Positions 6,495 to 13,807 of a stretch of DNA of 64,000 nt are shown in pieces. A program made the position numbers and the translations under genes. The DNA comes from Nocardia jiangxiensis NBRC 101359 (lineage in GTDB: Bacteria > Actinomycetota > Actinomycetes > Mycobacteriales > Mycobacteriaceae). Under the pieces are notes generated by a model that saw nothing but the letters and a program-made list of their open reading frames with translations, had not been told where the DNA came from and did not search any database. The stretch is taken from the NCBI RefSeq assembly GCF_000308615.1, contig NZ_BAGB01000076.1, positions 62,001 to 126,000 on the forward strand, read 5' to 3'. Each line of letters opens with the position of its first letter. The stretch's first letter is position 1.

Positions 6495-7013
6495 TCAGCT
6501 TTTGGGTTCGAACGCGCAGCCGCAGATGTCGCAGGTGATGCCGCCTTCGGTGAAGCGACCTGCCGCGATCCGGACCGGCCGGGAGGGCTTGCACTTACAC
6601 CAGATCGTGATGTTGTTCTTGTCCGGCCTGGGCGGCTCGATGACCGGCTCCGCGTCCGGGTCGACGTCGGCACTGGCGCGCTTCAGGTAGTCGATGTACA
6701 TCCTGCCCGCGTGACGCCACGCATACTCCACGTCTTTCACGATCTTGTCGACGCCGTCGATCTTGGCGAGGTCGGTTCTCAGCGCCTGGGCGTGCTTGTT
6801 CGGCAGGTCCGGAAAGTCGAATCTACGGTCGTAAATGCGATGCATCCGGTACACCAGCTCGCGATACAGCGGCTCCGGCAGTGTGTACGTCCACGCGAAG
6901 CCCCGGCCGGTGGATCTGCCGACAGGCGCTGGGAACCGCACACCCGTGGTCTCCTTACGGTGCGCGATCTCCAGCGCCTCTTTGGATTTCCCGCTGATCA
7001 CCAGCTCGGGCAT
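6495..7013 (-). CDS. Hypothetical protein with C-terminal zinc-ribbon-like motif
   Basis: 172 residues from ATG 7013 (GGAGG 5 nt upstream; a TTG just before it is less well spaced). The N-terminal ~110 residues are helical and aromatic. The C terminus has CKCKPSRP and CDICGC, two CxC/CxxC pairs fit for one metal. Last gene of a four-gene leftward operon. Not recognised. Confidence 0.65.
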   Translation of the reverse strand: MPELVISGKSKEALEIAHRKETTGVRFPAPVGRSTGRGFAWTYTLPEPLYRELVYRMHRIYDRRFDFPDLPNKHAQALRTDLAKIDGVDKIVKDVEYAWRHAGRMYIDYLKRASADVDPDAEPVIEPPRPDKNNITIWCKCKPSRPVRIAAGRFTEGGITCDICGCAFEPKS

Positions 7014-7207
7014 CAATCCTCCGGCTCCTCGAAGTCCGACTCCTCGAGATCTCGCACGCCGTCGCGCCTGCTCTGAGCGTCATCGATCACGCCGTCGTAG
7101 TGACCCATGACTTGGGCCTTGGCCTCGTCGAGTGTCAGCGGCTCGCCGTCGTGCTTGCCCCACCACGGCACGATCTCCGGCCCGGACCAATCGATGTAGA
7201 ACTTCAC
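7013..7207 (-). CDS. Small acidic protein
   Basis: 64 residues (MKFYIDWSGPEIVPWWGKHD start, very acidic end ESDFEEPED). The start overlaps the upstream stop by 4 nt. Confidence 0.6.
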   Translation of the reverse strand: MKFYIDWSGPEIVPWWGKHDGEPLTLDEAKAQVMGHYDGVIDDAQSRRDGVRDLEESDFEEPED

Positions 7208-7392
7208 TTTTCCTCCTTGTCGACCGCTGCCATGATCTCTTCCGCCAGCGAGTCCAATGCGGGTATGACGTCCCGGCGCTCCAGTCCATGCGTGGAATAG
7301 ATTTCGAACAGCCGGGCGGCCTGGGTCAGAACAACGGCATCGCGGCGGGCGGCATCGCGGGCTTTTTTGCTGCGCAGACTGACCTTGATCAC
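7204..7392 (-). CDS. Small helical protein
   Basis: 62 residues from GTG 7392 (MIKVSLRSKKARDAARRDAV). Almost entirely alpha-helical by composition, basic at the N terminus and acidic at the C terminus. Overlaps both neighbours by 4 nt. Confidence 0.55.
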   Translation of the reverse strand: MIKVSLRSKKARDAARRDAVVLTQAARLFEIYSTHGLERRDVIPALDSLAEEIMAAVDKEEK

Positions 7393-7613
7393 TTCGCGTC
7401 CTCGGCGTGGACCGGGCAGAAATCCTGACGGTCGGTGGGGAAGATTCCGACCTCGGCCTGCGACGGCGACGGGGGCCGCGTTCGGCTTGTCCACTCCTTC
7501 ATCGCCTTGCTTCTGCGCATCTGACTCGGACTCTGGTTGACCTCGCCCATGATGTAGTTGGCGCACGGCGGCCGATGATCGCAGTGGATGAAGTAGTGCT
7601 TCGTCTCGCTCAT
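7389..7613 (-). CDS. Small hypothetical protein, first gene of the leftward operon
   Basis: 74 residues from ATG 7613. Contains H/C residues (KHYFIHCDHRPPCANY ... DFCPVHAED) that could bind a metal. The start codon is exactly 7 bp from a predicted -10 box and has no Shine-Dalgarno, so the mRNA is probably leaderless. Confidence 0.6.
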   Translation of the reverse strand: MSETKHYFIHCDHRPPCANYIMGEVNQSPSQMRRSKAMKEWTSRTRPPSPSQAEVGIFPTDRQDFCPVHAEDAK

Positions 7614-7667
7614 GCTGTTCAGGTTAGGGCATTGACTCTTAAGAAGCAATGCCCTAACCTCGGTATC
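7614..7667. promoter_or_regulatory. Symmetric divergent leaderless promoter pair
   Basis: AGGTTAGGGCATTG (7621-7634) is a perfect inverted copy of CAATGCCCTAACCT (7647-7660). Rightward: TTGACT (7632-7637), 17-bp spacer, TAACCT (7655-7660), then 7 bp to ATG 7668. Leftward: TTGCTT, 17-bp spacer, TAACCT (complement of 7621-7626), then 7 bp to ATG 7613. The two promoters overlap on opposite strands. Confidence 0.8.
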
Positions 7668-8159
7668 ATGACCGACACACCCCGCAAGCTCAGCGAGACA
7701 ATGCGGACCACTCTCGAAGCGCTGCACGGCTGGGAGAATATCCTGGGACGCGGCACATCGGCCGGGGAAATCGACGCTGCTGGCGGTTCGCGGAGTTGCC
7801 TTCGGCGCGCGATCGAAAACGGGTGGGCGATCAGCTACGGTAGCAACGAACTCAGGGATGCTCCCGTTTATCGCCGCACCAAAGCCGGGACCGAGCGCCT
7901 GCGGCAAGACGGCTGGGAAGAGGTTGATCCGGAGCCTACCGTGTATGTACGGATTCGCGTCGACGGCGAGTATGTTCGCGAAACGTTGCAGCTCGCGGAG
8001 GCATGCACGTCGGTGGAATTCTGCGTCAGGTCGGACCAGCACGAGGTGACCGTCGACGGCCGGAATGTGCACGTCCTCGACAAACAAAACGGCGCTGATT
8101 GTGACTACGAATTCCCGACCGAGGTGTACGTGCCCGAAATCGCGAAGGCAGTCGAATGA
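7668..8159 (+). CDS. Winged-helix-like protein, first gene of the rightward operon
   Basis: 163 residues from ATG 7668, directly at the predicted transcription start. The N-terminal ~75 residues read as a wHTH (LSETMRTTLEALHGWENILG, SCLRRAIENGWAI, RRTKAGTERLRQDGW). The C-terminal half is beta-rich and of unknown fold. It could regulate the shared divergent promoter; that is inference from position. Confidence 0.6.
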   Translation: MTDTPRKLSETMRTTLEALHGWENILGRGTSAGEIDAAGGSRSCLRRAIENGWAISYGSNELRDAPVYRRTKAGTERLRQDGWEEVDPEPTVYVRIRVDGEYVRETLQLAEACTSVEFCVRSDQHEVTVDGRNVHVLDKQNGADCDYEFPTEVYVPEIAKAVE

Positions 8160-8344
8160 GGAACGTTGTTCATAAACGCAGCACGGTAGTGCATCTCCCC
8201 GTCGAGTCGAACGTCCATTATCCGTGGTGTAAGCGGGAGGCGTTGAAGACAGGGGTGAACCTCGGGCAGAGGCTGGCGCAATACGAGTGGACGAACAGCA
8301 TGTGGATCCACTGCCCGATCTGCCGCAAAGAGAGCAACAAATAA
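8156..8344 (+). CDS. Small Cys/His protein
   Basis: 62 residues, overlapping the previous stop by 4 nt. HYPWCKRE and HCPIC near the two ends give a possible Cys/His metal site. Confidence 0.6.
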   Translation: MRNVVHKRSTVVHLPVESNVHYPWCKREALKTGVNLGQRLAQYEWTNSMWIHCPICRKESNK

Positions 8345-8380
8345 ATACATGCGCAGTATTGCATATCAAAGGAAACAGCG

Positions 8381-8572
8381 ATGAACGCCGGGGAACTCAA
8401 CGCCACGCACATCGGCCGGACCATTTCTTTCGGAGAGGTCTCCGAAGAACTGAGACAGATATATCATGAGGGCGACTACCCGCACGGGCTGACTTATGTG
8501 TGCGTCGGAGAGGCCGTCCGCGAGTTTCAGCTGTACCAAAACGATCCGATCAGAATGGAAGACGCGGTATGA
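8381..8572 (+). CDS. Small hypothetical protein
   Basis: 63 residues from ATG 8381, preceded by AAAGGAAA. Begins MNAGELNATHIGRTISFGEV. Beta-rich; stop overlaps the next start by 4 nt. Confidence 0.55.
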   Translation: MNAGELNATHIGRTISFGEVSEELRQIYHEGDYPHGLTYVCVGEAVREFQLYQNDPIRMEDAV

Positions 8573-8799
8573 CGAACGTCGCCGACATGGCCGAATTCCA
8601 TTACATCCTCACCTGGCAGTCCCCGGACGGCCGCTTCAACACAAAGGTGGGTACCGCGACCGCGACCGGCAGTACACGCGAGGAGATATTTCAATATATC
8701 GTAGACAGTGTCGGTATCGCACAAGGGGATCGGATTGCCATTATGTTCTTCAGTCTCGAGCCGAACGACCTTGGCGCGATAATGCACACAAAGGAGTAG
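8569..8799 (+). CDS. Small hypothetical protein
   Basis: 76 residues from ATG 8569 (MTNVADMAEFHYILTWQSPD). A single beta-alpha domain by composition; not recognised. Confidence 0.55.
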   Translation: MTNVADMAEFHYILTWQSPDGRFNTKVGTATATGSTREEIFQYIVDSVGIAQGDRIAIMFFSLEPNDLGAIMHTKE

Positions 8800-8801
8800 T
8801 A

Positions 8802-8945
8802 ATGGCGAATTCGGAAGCACGCTACGACGCGGACGGCAACCGGCTGGTGTGGTCGATCATGGACAATGCGTGGATAAAGCTCACGGACTGGAACGAGATA
8901 GAACGTGAACGGCTCGCGCTACGAGAAAAGGATGGCAAGCGATGA
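8802..8945 (+). CDS. Very small hypothetical protein
   Basis: 47 residues from ATG 8802 (GGAG 9 nt upstream). YDADGNRLVWSIMDNAWIKL then a charged helix. Overlaps the next start by 4 nt. Confidence 0.5.
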   Translation: MANSEARYDADGNRLVWSIMDNAWIKLTDWNEIERERLALREKDGKR

Positions 8946-9340
8946 GGCGGCAAAAACTTTTTCCGGTGACGCTGTCGTGCAAGCATGAGATCCTGCTTAT
9001 GGATGCACCTCGGCTCGGCGCAGTCGTTGCATGTTACGAGTGCAGTCGCGGAAGCAAGGTGGTGTTCGTCCGCAAATACACCGGCGATTGCCGCGACTGC
9101 ACGTACCGCAACCACGAAGGCGACCTTACTCTAGCCAGCGGCAGGGCGCGGCAACACTGCGAGAAGCGCGGTCATCGTGTGCGGATGTGGTACCCGACGT
9201 TGGACGTACCGATCACTCTCATACCCGATCGAGAATTTGCGGCATTTCGCAACATTGACACCCGGTGGCGGGCGAGTTCGTGCTCAACGCCTCCAACTGA
9301 GCAACTGGGCGAACAGGACGAAAGCACCTCTAACCCCTGA
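8942..9340 (+). CDS. Cys-rich hypothetical protein
   Basis: 132 residues. LSCKHEI, CYECS and CRDCTYRNHEGD suggest one or two zinc sites in residues ~12-55. A low-complexity Ser/Thr/Glu C-terminal tail overlaps a predicted leftward small gene (9284-9424). Confidence 0.55.
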   Translation: MRRQKLFPVTLSCKHEILLMDAPRLGAVVACYECSRGSKVVFVRKYTGDCRDCTYRNHEGDLTLASGRARQHCEKRGHRVRMWYPTLDVPITLIPDREFAAFRNIDTRWRASSCSTPPTEQLGEQDESTSNP

Positions 9341-9424
9341 TCGGGTTGCCTTGGGCGCGGATGGCGGCGTCTTGTACGCCTGGGACGGCGCTGCCTGCAT
9401 ATCGCGGATGTATTTGCCCCACAT
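9284..9424 (-). CDS. Candidate 46-residue leftward protein
   Basis: ATG 9424 lies 5-6 nt after GGGGAGAAA, the best Shine-Dalgarno in this part of the window. The peptide starts MWGKYIRDMQAAPSQAYKTP and is basic. Its 3' end is antisense to the last 19 codons of the rightward gene 8942-9340. A promoter and hairpin are visible upstream (see next feature). Confidence 0.4.
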   Translation of the reverse strand: MWGKYIRDMQAAPSQAYKTPPSAPKATRSGVRGAFVLFAQLLSWRR

Positions 9425-9442
9425 GATCTTTCTCCCCTCAGT

Positions 9443-9500
9443 GGAGGTTTCAACCTCCGGAACCCTGGGTACGCTAAAGCTCCTCTTCAGGCAGCGTCAA
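9443..9500 (-). promoter_or_regulatory. Leftward promoter and leader hairpin
   Basis: Leftward TTGACG (9495-9500), 18-bp spacer, TAGCGT (9471-9476). The short leader then contains the hairpin GGAGGTT-GA-AACCTCC (9443-9458) before the Shine-Dalgarno of the 46-residue ORF. Confidence 0.4.
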
Positions 9501-9537
9501 GGGGTCTTTAGTCCCTACATGGAGAGATAACGCTTCG

Positions 9538-9639
9538 ATGAAGATCCAGACAACCGTCAGCAACGGACGTAACGTCACGACACATCAGGCCGCTACGTCC
9601 GTAGACATCAGTACCGAGTCGAGAGATAGCGAACCGTGA
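9538..9639 (+). CDS. Short leader peptide coupled to the lipoprotein gene
   Basis: 33 residues (MKIQTTVSNGRNVTTHQAAT...). GGAGAG precedes it, and its TGA overlaps the GTG start of the lipoprotein gene. May exist only for translational coupling. Confidence 0.35.
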   Translation: MKIQTTVSNGRNVTTHQAATSVDISTESRDSEP

Positions 9640-10112
9640 AGCACATCATCGCCGCAGCCGCAGTCGCCGCAATCCCCCTGGTTCTCGCCGGTTGTGGCAG
9701 CAGCGGCTCCTCCCAGACCGTCACCATCAAACCGGCCGACGCCACCGCCGCACCGCTCAGCGACATCGCCGTCAGCCCTATCGGCGGCACGCTTACCGTC
9801 ACTGTTCCGCAGGGCGCGGCCGAGTACACCGTCTCCAATCCCCGCGTCGTCGACGGCAAGACCCGGATCGACGTCACGGTGACGGATCGGCAAGGAGGAC
9901 TGTCCCCCGGCGAGTTCGACGGCATGGACGGATCCGGCACCAAGGTCCAGCAATCCGACGACTACGGCTCCGGCGCGCTCGACGAATCCGGGTTCATGGT
10001 GCCACGCGAGGTGCGCAAAGGGTGGGTGGACATCCCGCTCACCGGAATCAAATCGCTATATCTGACGAACAACGAAGTCGCAAAGGTTGCAGCGCAATGG
10101 AATATCCCGTAG
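9636..10112 (+). CDS. Lipoprotein
   Basis: 158 residues from GTG 9636. Signal peptide MKHIIAAAAVAAIPLVLAGC with a standard lipobox (LAGC, Cys20), followed by a Ser/Gly linker and a beta-rich domain (TLTVTVPQGAAEYTVSN...). Phage lipoproteins of this size often act at the cell surface, for example in superinfection exclusion, but there is no specific evidence here. Confidence 0.75.
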   Translation: MKHIIAAAAVAAIPLVLAGCGSSGSSQTVTIKPADATAAPLSDIAVSPIGGTLTVTVPQGAAEYTVSNPRVVDGKTRIDVTVTDRQGGLSPGEFDGMDGSGTKVQQSDDYGSGALDESGFMVPREVRKGWVDIPLTGIKSLYLTNNEVAKVAAQWNIP

Positions 10113-10390
10113 CCAAGAGGACGACCGCACTACACCGCGACCGCACCCCCGGCATTCTCCTGGACATCGTCTGGACCGCGTACGACAAAGTCAGGGCCGT
10201 GGATCCCAAGACCGGCGCGGTGGTCGCTATCGCGGGGGTCGTGAAGGAAGAGGGCTGGGGCGAGGATCGCGTCGTGACGTGGGGGTTGATGCTTCCGGAC
10301 TACCGCAGAACCTACACCGAAGTCGATGGTGAGGACTTGATTCAATCCCTGCGCAAACTGGTGGGAACCTACGAGCGGGCGGCAGCCTAA
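10097..10390 (+). CDS. Hypothetical protein
   Basis: 97 residues from ATG 10097, overlapping the lipoprotein 3' end by 16 bp in another frame. An alpha/beta composition with Trp-rich core (VVTWGLMLPDYRRTYTEVDG). Confidence 0.55.
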   Translation: MEYPVAKRTTALHRDRTPGILLDIVWTAYDKVRAVDPKTGAVVAIAGVVKEEGWGEDRVVTWGLMLPDYRRTYTEVDGEDLIQSLRKLVGTYERAAA

Positions 10391-10421
10391 CTGAATGAAG
10401 AGTTAGCGATAGGAAATAGCA

Positions 10422-10637
10422 ATGGCTAGCGTTACTGTAGGAATGAATGAAAAATGGGTTGCTGACCTGGCGAAGGCTGCTTGGGAGTGCGGCGCTGATT
10501 TCGATGGAATAGCCGACCCGATGTTCAGCTGGGATAGGCTGCCCGGCGACGTCAAGCTCGGGATGGTTACAGAAGTTTGCGCGGTATTGAAAGAGCTGGC
10601 GCGGCAGGGGCGTCTTCGAGAGCCGGTGGAAGCGTGA
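10422..10637 (+). CDS. Small helical protein
   Basis: 71 residues, preceded by AGGAAATAG. Helices WVADLAKAAWECGADFDG and MVTEVCAVLKELARQGR. Overlaps the next GTG by 4 nt. Confidence 0.6.
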   Translation: MASVTVGMNEKWVADLAKAAWECGADFDGIADPMFSWDRLPGDVKLGMVTEVCAVLKELARQGRLREPVEA

Positions 10638-10828
10638 GTAGCCCCGACTTTCCGGGCGTCGCGTGGACGTTGCAAGACCGAATGGACGAGGGCGACTTCG
10701 AATTGTTCGCCGTCGAGTATCAAGGACAGACCCACATCTTCGACGACCCTGGTGCCAGGAAGTTATGGATCGACGAAGAGATCGAGAAGGGCGCAAAGCG
10801 AGAGGACTTCGAATCGTGGGAGGAGTAG
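10634..10828 (+). CDS. Small acidic protein
   Basis: 64 residues from GTG 10634. ELFAVEYQGQTHIFDD core and an acidic C terminus (KREDFESWEE). Last gene before the dyad at 10851. Confidence 0.55.
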   Translation: MSSPDFPGVAWTLQDRMDEGDFELFAVEYQGQTHIFDDPGARKLWIDEEIEKGAKREDFESWEE

Positions 10829-10850
10829 TCGGCCTCCTGTAGCAAATCCA

Positions 10851-10871
10851 TCTAAGTTTCGAAGACTTAGA
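10851..10871. promoter_or_regulatory. 21-bp operator-like dyad
   Basis: TCTAAGT-TTCGAAG-ACTTAGA, with perfect 7-bp arms. It lies 33 bp upstream of the HTH/coiled-coil gene at 10904 and has the same arms and spacing as the dyad at 6423-6443. Confidence 0.55.
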
Positions 10872-10903
10872 CCAAAAAGTGAACACCGAGTTAGGAGTTA
10901 GCA

Positions 10904-11542
10904 GTGAGCAAGGTATTTCCCGAGCGGTACCCGGACGAGGTCAGGCAGAAGGCCGTGGACCTGATGAAGAAGTCCGCCAAGGAGGGCATGACTATCACCG
11001 AAGCGTCGCAAACTGTGTCGGGAAAGTTCCCGGACGGCCCGGATTCGACAACGATACTCGGATGGGCGAAAAAGGCTGGCATCGGATTCGTGAGCGGGCA
11101 GCGCCGTTACTCCGAAGAGGATCGGGCGAAGTTCGTTGCCCGCGTGGATGAACTCCTCGCAGAAGGGGTGTCGGTCCGTTCGGCGTGTCGGCAAGCGGCG
11201 GAGTCCTCTGACGGCCCATCCACCGAATCGATCCACAATTGGTACAAGGAAGCGAAGGCTGTCGAGGCCGAGGACATCCCGGAGCCGCCGAAGAAGGTCG
11301 TCGACAAGCAGCCGAAGCGGCGGGATGATGGTCTCGAGCAGCGGGTCGCTGACCTTGAAATCAAGAACCTGGAGTCCATTCAGCGGATCGCCGACCTCGA
11401 AGCGGAGAACGCGGCAACTCTCCGAAAGTACGACGACGCGACGCACCAGATCGCCGACCTCGAAGCGAAGCACAAGCGCCTGAAAGAAAAGTACGACCTG
11501 CTCAAACCGATCGCCGCTCACATGTTCCTCGAAGAGAACTAG
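10904..11542 (+). CDS. Double-HTH, coiled-coil DNA-binding protein
   Basis: 212 residues from GTG 10904. Two consecutive transposase-OrfA-like HTH units: residues ~7-60 (YPDEVRQKAVDLMKK, TTILGWAKKAG) and ~66-118 (YSEEDRAKFVARVDELLAEG, ESIHNWYKEAK). A Pro/Lys linker follows, then a coiled coil at ~148-200 with repeated IADLEAEN / IADLEAKH heptads. No catalytic domain is present, so it is a DNA-binding adaptor or regulator and not a transposase. First gene of the nuclease cassette. Confidence 0.65.
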   Translation: MSKVFPERYPDEVRQKAVDLMKKSAKEGMTITEASQTVSGKFPDGPDSTTILGWAKKAGIGFVSGQRRYSEEDRAKFVARVDELLAEGVSVRSACRQAAESSDGPSTESIHNWYKEAKAVEAEDIPEPPKKVVDKQPKRRDDGLEQRVADLEIKNLESIQRIADLEAENAATLRKYDDATHQIADLEAKHKRLKEKYDLLKPIAAHMFLEEN

Positions 11543-11571
11543 CTCGTCCACCACTACCGAAAGGATTGCCG

Positions 11572-12072
11572 ATGGCTACGCAGTTCGAGATCGATCAGAA
11601 GAACGACAAGTGGCGGGCGTGGCTAGCGGACATGGATGCTGAGATCGACGTGCTGCTGCGGGAGGTGCCCGGCATGCCGGAGAATCCGTGGTCGCTGGAG
11701 GGGTTGCGGCACGTCGAACAATTCATCCTCAGGCGGTTCCCGTCGCTGGACGACGTCAGTAAGAACCCCGAGAACTGGCCGCTGGCGGATCGGCTGGCGC
11801 GGTTCATCGGCGAGGTATTCCACAGGCTGTTCGAAGGCAAGTGGGAAAACCATCCCGAGGAGTACACCACGATCGAGCGGTATCCAGATTTCGGACCGGC
11901 GATAACCAACGAGTGGACCGACGTGCCGCTAGATGTAGGAAATGACATCACGATAATCATTCACCGGCAACGCGGCGAGCATTTGTCGCTGATTTATCGC
12001 CATCGGGTTGAGGATTACGCTAAATGGGTGGAATCGGGTCGGCCACCTCGCATCGAATACCTGCTCACATAA
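11572..12072 (+). CDS. Putative immunity protein of the nuclease cassette
   Basis: 166 residues from ATG 11572 (AAAGGA 7 nt upstream). A compact alpha/beta protein: WLADMDAEIDVLLREVPG, WSLEGLRHVEQFILRRFP, ADRLARFIGEVFHRLFEGKW. I recall similar small proteins beside nuclease-toxin genes in Nocardia and Rhodococcus, and it sits 27 bp upstream of a nuclease-like gene; both points suggest an immunity role. This is inference from context. Confidence 0.5.
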   Translation: MATQFEIDQKNDKWRAWLADMDAEIDVLLREVPGMPENPWSLEGLRHVEQFILRRFPSLDDVSKNPENWPLADRLARFIGEVFHRLFEGKWENHPEEYTTIERYPDFGPAITNEWTDVPLDVGNDITIIIHRQRGEHLSLIYRHRVEDYAKWVESGRPPRIEYLLT

Positions 12073-12099
12073 CAGAAAAATTCAGCCCCGGGGAAGACG

Positions 12100-13272
12100 A
12101 TGGAATGGAACAACGAACTCGAAGCGCAGTATCAACGCTACGCTGACGGTAAGTGGCGCAAAGATGGTCATGCTCGCGCGATGTGGAGGCGGCGTGCGGA
12201 TTGGCTCGAAGCGCGCCAAAGGTGGCAGAAATCCAAAGATGTCGGAGATCGGTTCCGCGATGGAATGTTGGCGATTCGCGGTCACACACCTGAACGGGGA
12301 TACCGGAAAGAGCAGCACCTCCGGACCAACGAAGGTTCTCGATTTCACGACGTTAGACATGCCGAGACCGGTGACGCTTTCGAGTACAAGTCGGGTGCTC
12401 TCGATTCTCGAAAATCCATGCCGCAGCTGCAAAAAGATGAACGGCACCTGGCGGCCGATAGGTCGGTCGAGTGGGTCATCGTCGAAGGCGCTCGGATCGA
12501 CAAAGATGTCAAGGCGAAAATCAAAGAGCTGAAAGAGCGTTACCCGGAGAATTTCCGCGTCGTGCAGGTCACGAAGGAACAGCTCCGAATGGCGCTCACC
12601 GTTGCAAAGCATCTGGAAAAGGCGAAGGAAAAGGCGGCACGGGCAGCACAGAAGGAGGCGCGGGAAGCCGCCGAGCGGGAACGCAAACGCCTTGCACCGA
12701 AGCGATTGGTCGAGAAGACGAAAGATCTGACGCGTGTAGTGGAGGTCAATCGCCAGGCAATCAAGCAGGCCGAGAAGGACGGAAAGGTCTTTCCGGCTCG
12801 CGAGCTGACCGAGTCGCACAAGGATGTTCGCCGGTCGCTGCGCAAGGTCAACAAAGAGGGGCGGAGGCAGGCGCACGAGCTTGTTGCCGGACTGGGGTTG
12901 AGCGAGAAGCAATCGCGGGAGATGGAGGCGTATCTCGCCGAACGCCGCGCCGCGAAGCTGGAGCCGACCGCCCAGGGTGTTCGGGAGATCGGCGCGGCAG
13001 CTCGCGCCCGTGAGGCGGAGGAACGAGAGATCGCGGCGGCGCAGAAGGAGGCTCGAGAGAAGGAGGCTCGGGATCGTCAATGGCGGGAGGAGCAGGCACG
13101 GGCGAAAGAGGCGCGAGAGCGGGCAGGGATCAATATCCCGGGGATGGAAGCCGTCCTGGGGGGTGGGAGCGTGGCACCATCGCAGGAACTAGCCCGAGGG
13201 TCGACCGAATTGCGCCCTCAGAGCCGGAGTCCGGAACGGGACAGTCGCGGCCTGAGCAGAGAACGGGACTGA
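12100..13272 (+). CDS. PD-(D/E)XK-like nuclease with long coiled coil
   Basis: 390 residues. Residues ~45-165 resemble a restriction-endonuclease-fold domain: GYRKEQHLRTNEGSRFHDVR, then FEYKSG, giving D...ExK spacing around residues 84-98, and LVEGARI-type strands. From ~190 to ~345 it is a highly charged helical region (Ala/Glu/Lys/Arg) typical of coiled coils. The last ~45 residues are Gly/Ser/Arg-rich and disordered. Could be a polymorphic-toxin-like effector, a head-associated nuclease, or a defence component. No signal peptide. Confidence 0.6.
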   Translation: MEWNNELEAQYQRYADGKWRKDGHARAMWRRRADWLEARQRWQKSKDVGDRFRDGMLAIRGHTPERGYRKEQHLRTNEGSRFHDVRHAETGDAFEYKSGALDSRKSMPQLQKDERHLAADRSVEWVIVEGARIDKDVKAKIKELKERYPENFRVVQVTKEQLRMALTVAKHLEKAKEKAARAAQKEAREAAERERKRLAPKRLVEKTKDLTRVVEVNRQAIKQAEKDGKVFPARELTESHKDVRRSLRKVNKEGRRQAHELVAGLGLSEKQSREMEAYLAERRAAKLEPTAQGVREIGAAARAREAEEREIAAAQKEAREKEARDRQWREEQARAKEARERAGINIPGMEAVLGGGSVAPSQELARGSTELRPQSRSPERDSRGLSRERD

Positions 13273-13280
13273 AACGCAAA

Positions 13281-13321
13281 AAGACCCCCAGCTCCAGTTG
13301 GTAACTGAAACCGGGGGTCTT
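13281..13321. terminator. Convergent terminator between left arm and structural arm
   Basis: AAGACCCCC (13281-13289) pairs with GGGGGTCTT (13313-13321), flanked by A- and T-rich sequence. Serves both the nuclease gene and the leftward lysis operon. Confidence 0.75.
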
Positions 13322-13412
13322 GCAGGGAAGGGCCCGTAGCAGCGGACCGGCTTCTTTCTGCGGTTTGCTTCGACCATCGCCAAGCTATCAAAGATGTTGC
13401 GGCGCGGTCAAA

Positions 13413-13805
13413 TCAGCCGATTGACGCTTCGACGCTGTAGGTGAAGCTGGGCGTGGTGCCGCCGATGACGCTGCGGGTGCGGATGAACTCCGGGGTGACG
13501 AACGCGGCGCGGCTGGTGCCGGTGGTCGTGATGTTCGTCGGAGCGGTTGCCGTGGTGCCGACCGAGTAGCCGCCGGAGCCGATCACCCCGAGCTGGAACC
13601 AGTTGGTCTCGTCGTCCGAGCCTTCGACAACGATGGTCATGGTCGGGGTAGTGCCGGACGCGGCGGTGACCTTAACGACGATGCTCGTCATGCCGGGGCC
13701 GCCCGGGTGGGCAACGTTGTGGGTCGTGGAAGCGGTCTCGGCCGCCGACGCCTTGAATTCGAAGTGGTCGCCGCGCTGGACGCCGGTAGAGCCTGCAAAG
13801 GCCAT
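13413..13805 (-). CDS. Small virion-like beta-sandwich protein
   Basis: 130 residues. Thr/Val-rich, beta-strand composition (SIVVKVTAASGTTPTMTIVV, DETNWFQLG) like phage decoration or receptor proteins. It shares this style, and the DExTxW..L-type core, with the protein at 30164-30559. Last leftward gene before the terminator. Confidence 0.55.
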   Translation of the reverse strand: MAFAGSTGVQRGDHFEFKASAAETASTTHNVAHPGGPGMTSIVVKVTAASGTTPTMTIVVEGSDDETNWFQLGVIGSGGYSVGTTATAPTNITTTGTSRAAFVTPEFIRTRSVIGGTTPSFTYSVEASIG

Positions 13806-13807
13806 GA

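Noticed and set aside
9177..9530. 117-codon rightward open frame across 9.2-9.5 kb
   Set aside because: Overlaps a better-supported gene and the leftward small gene; no start signal.
10904..11542. Calling the double-HTH protein a transposase
   Set aside because: It has OrfA-like HTH units but no DDE or other catalytic domain, and no terminal inverted repeats or target duplication were seen around it.
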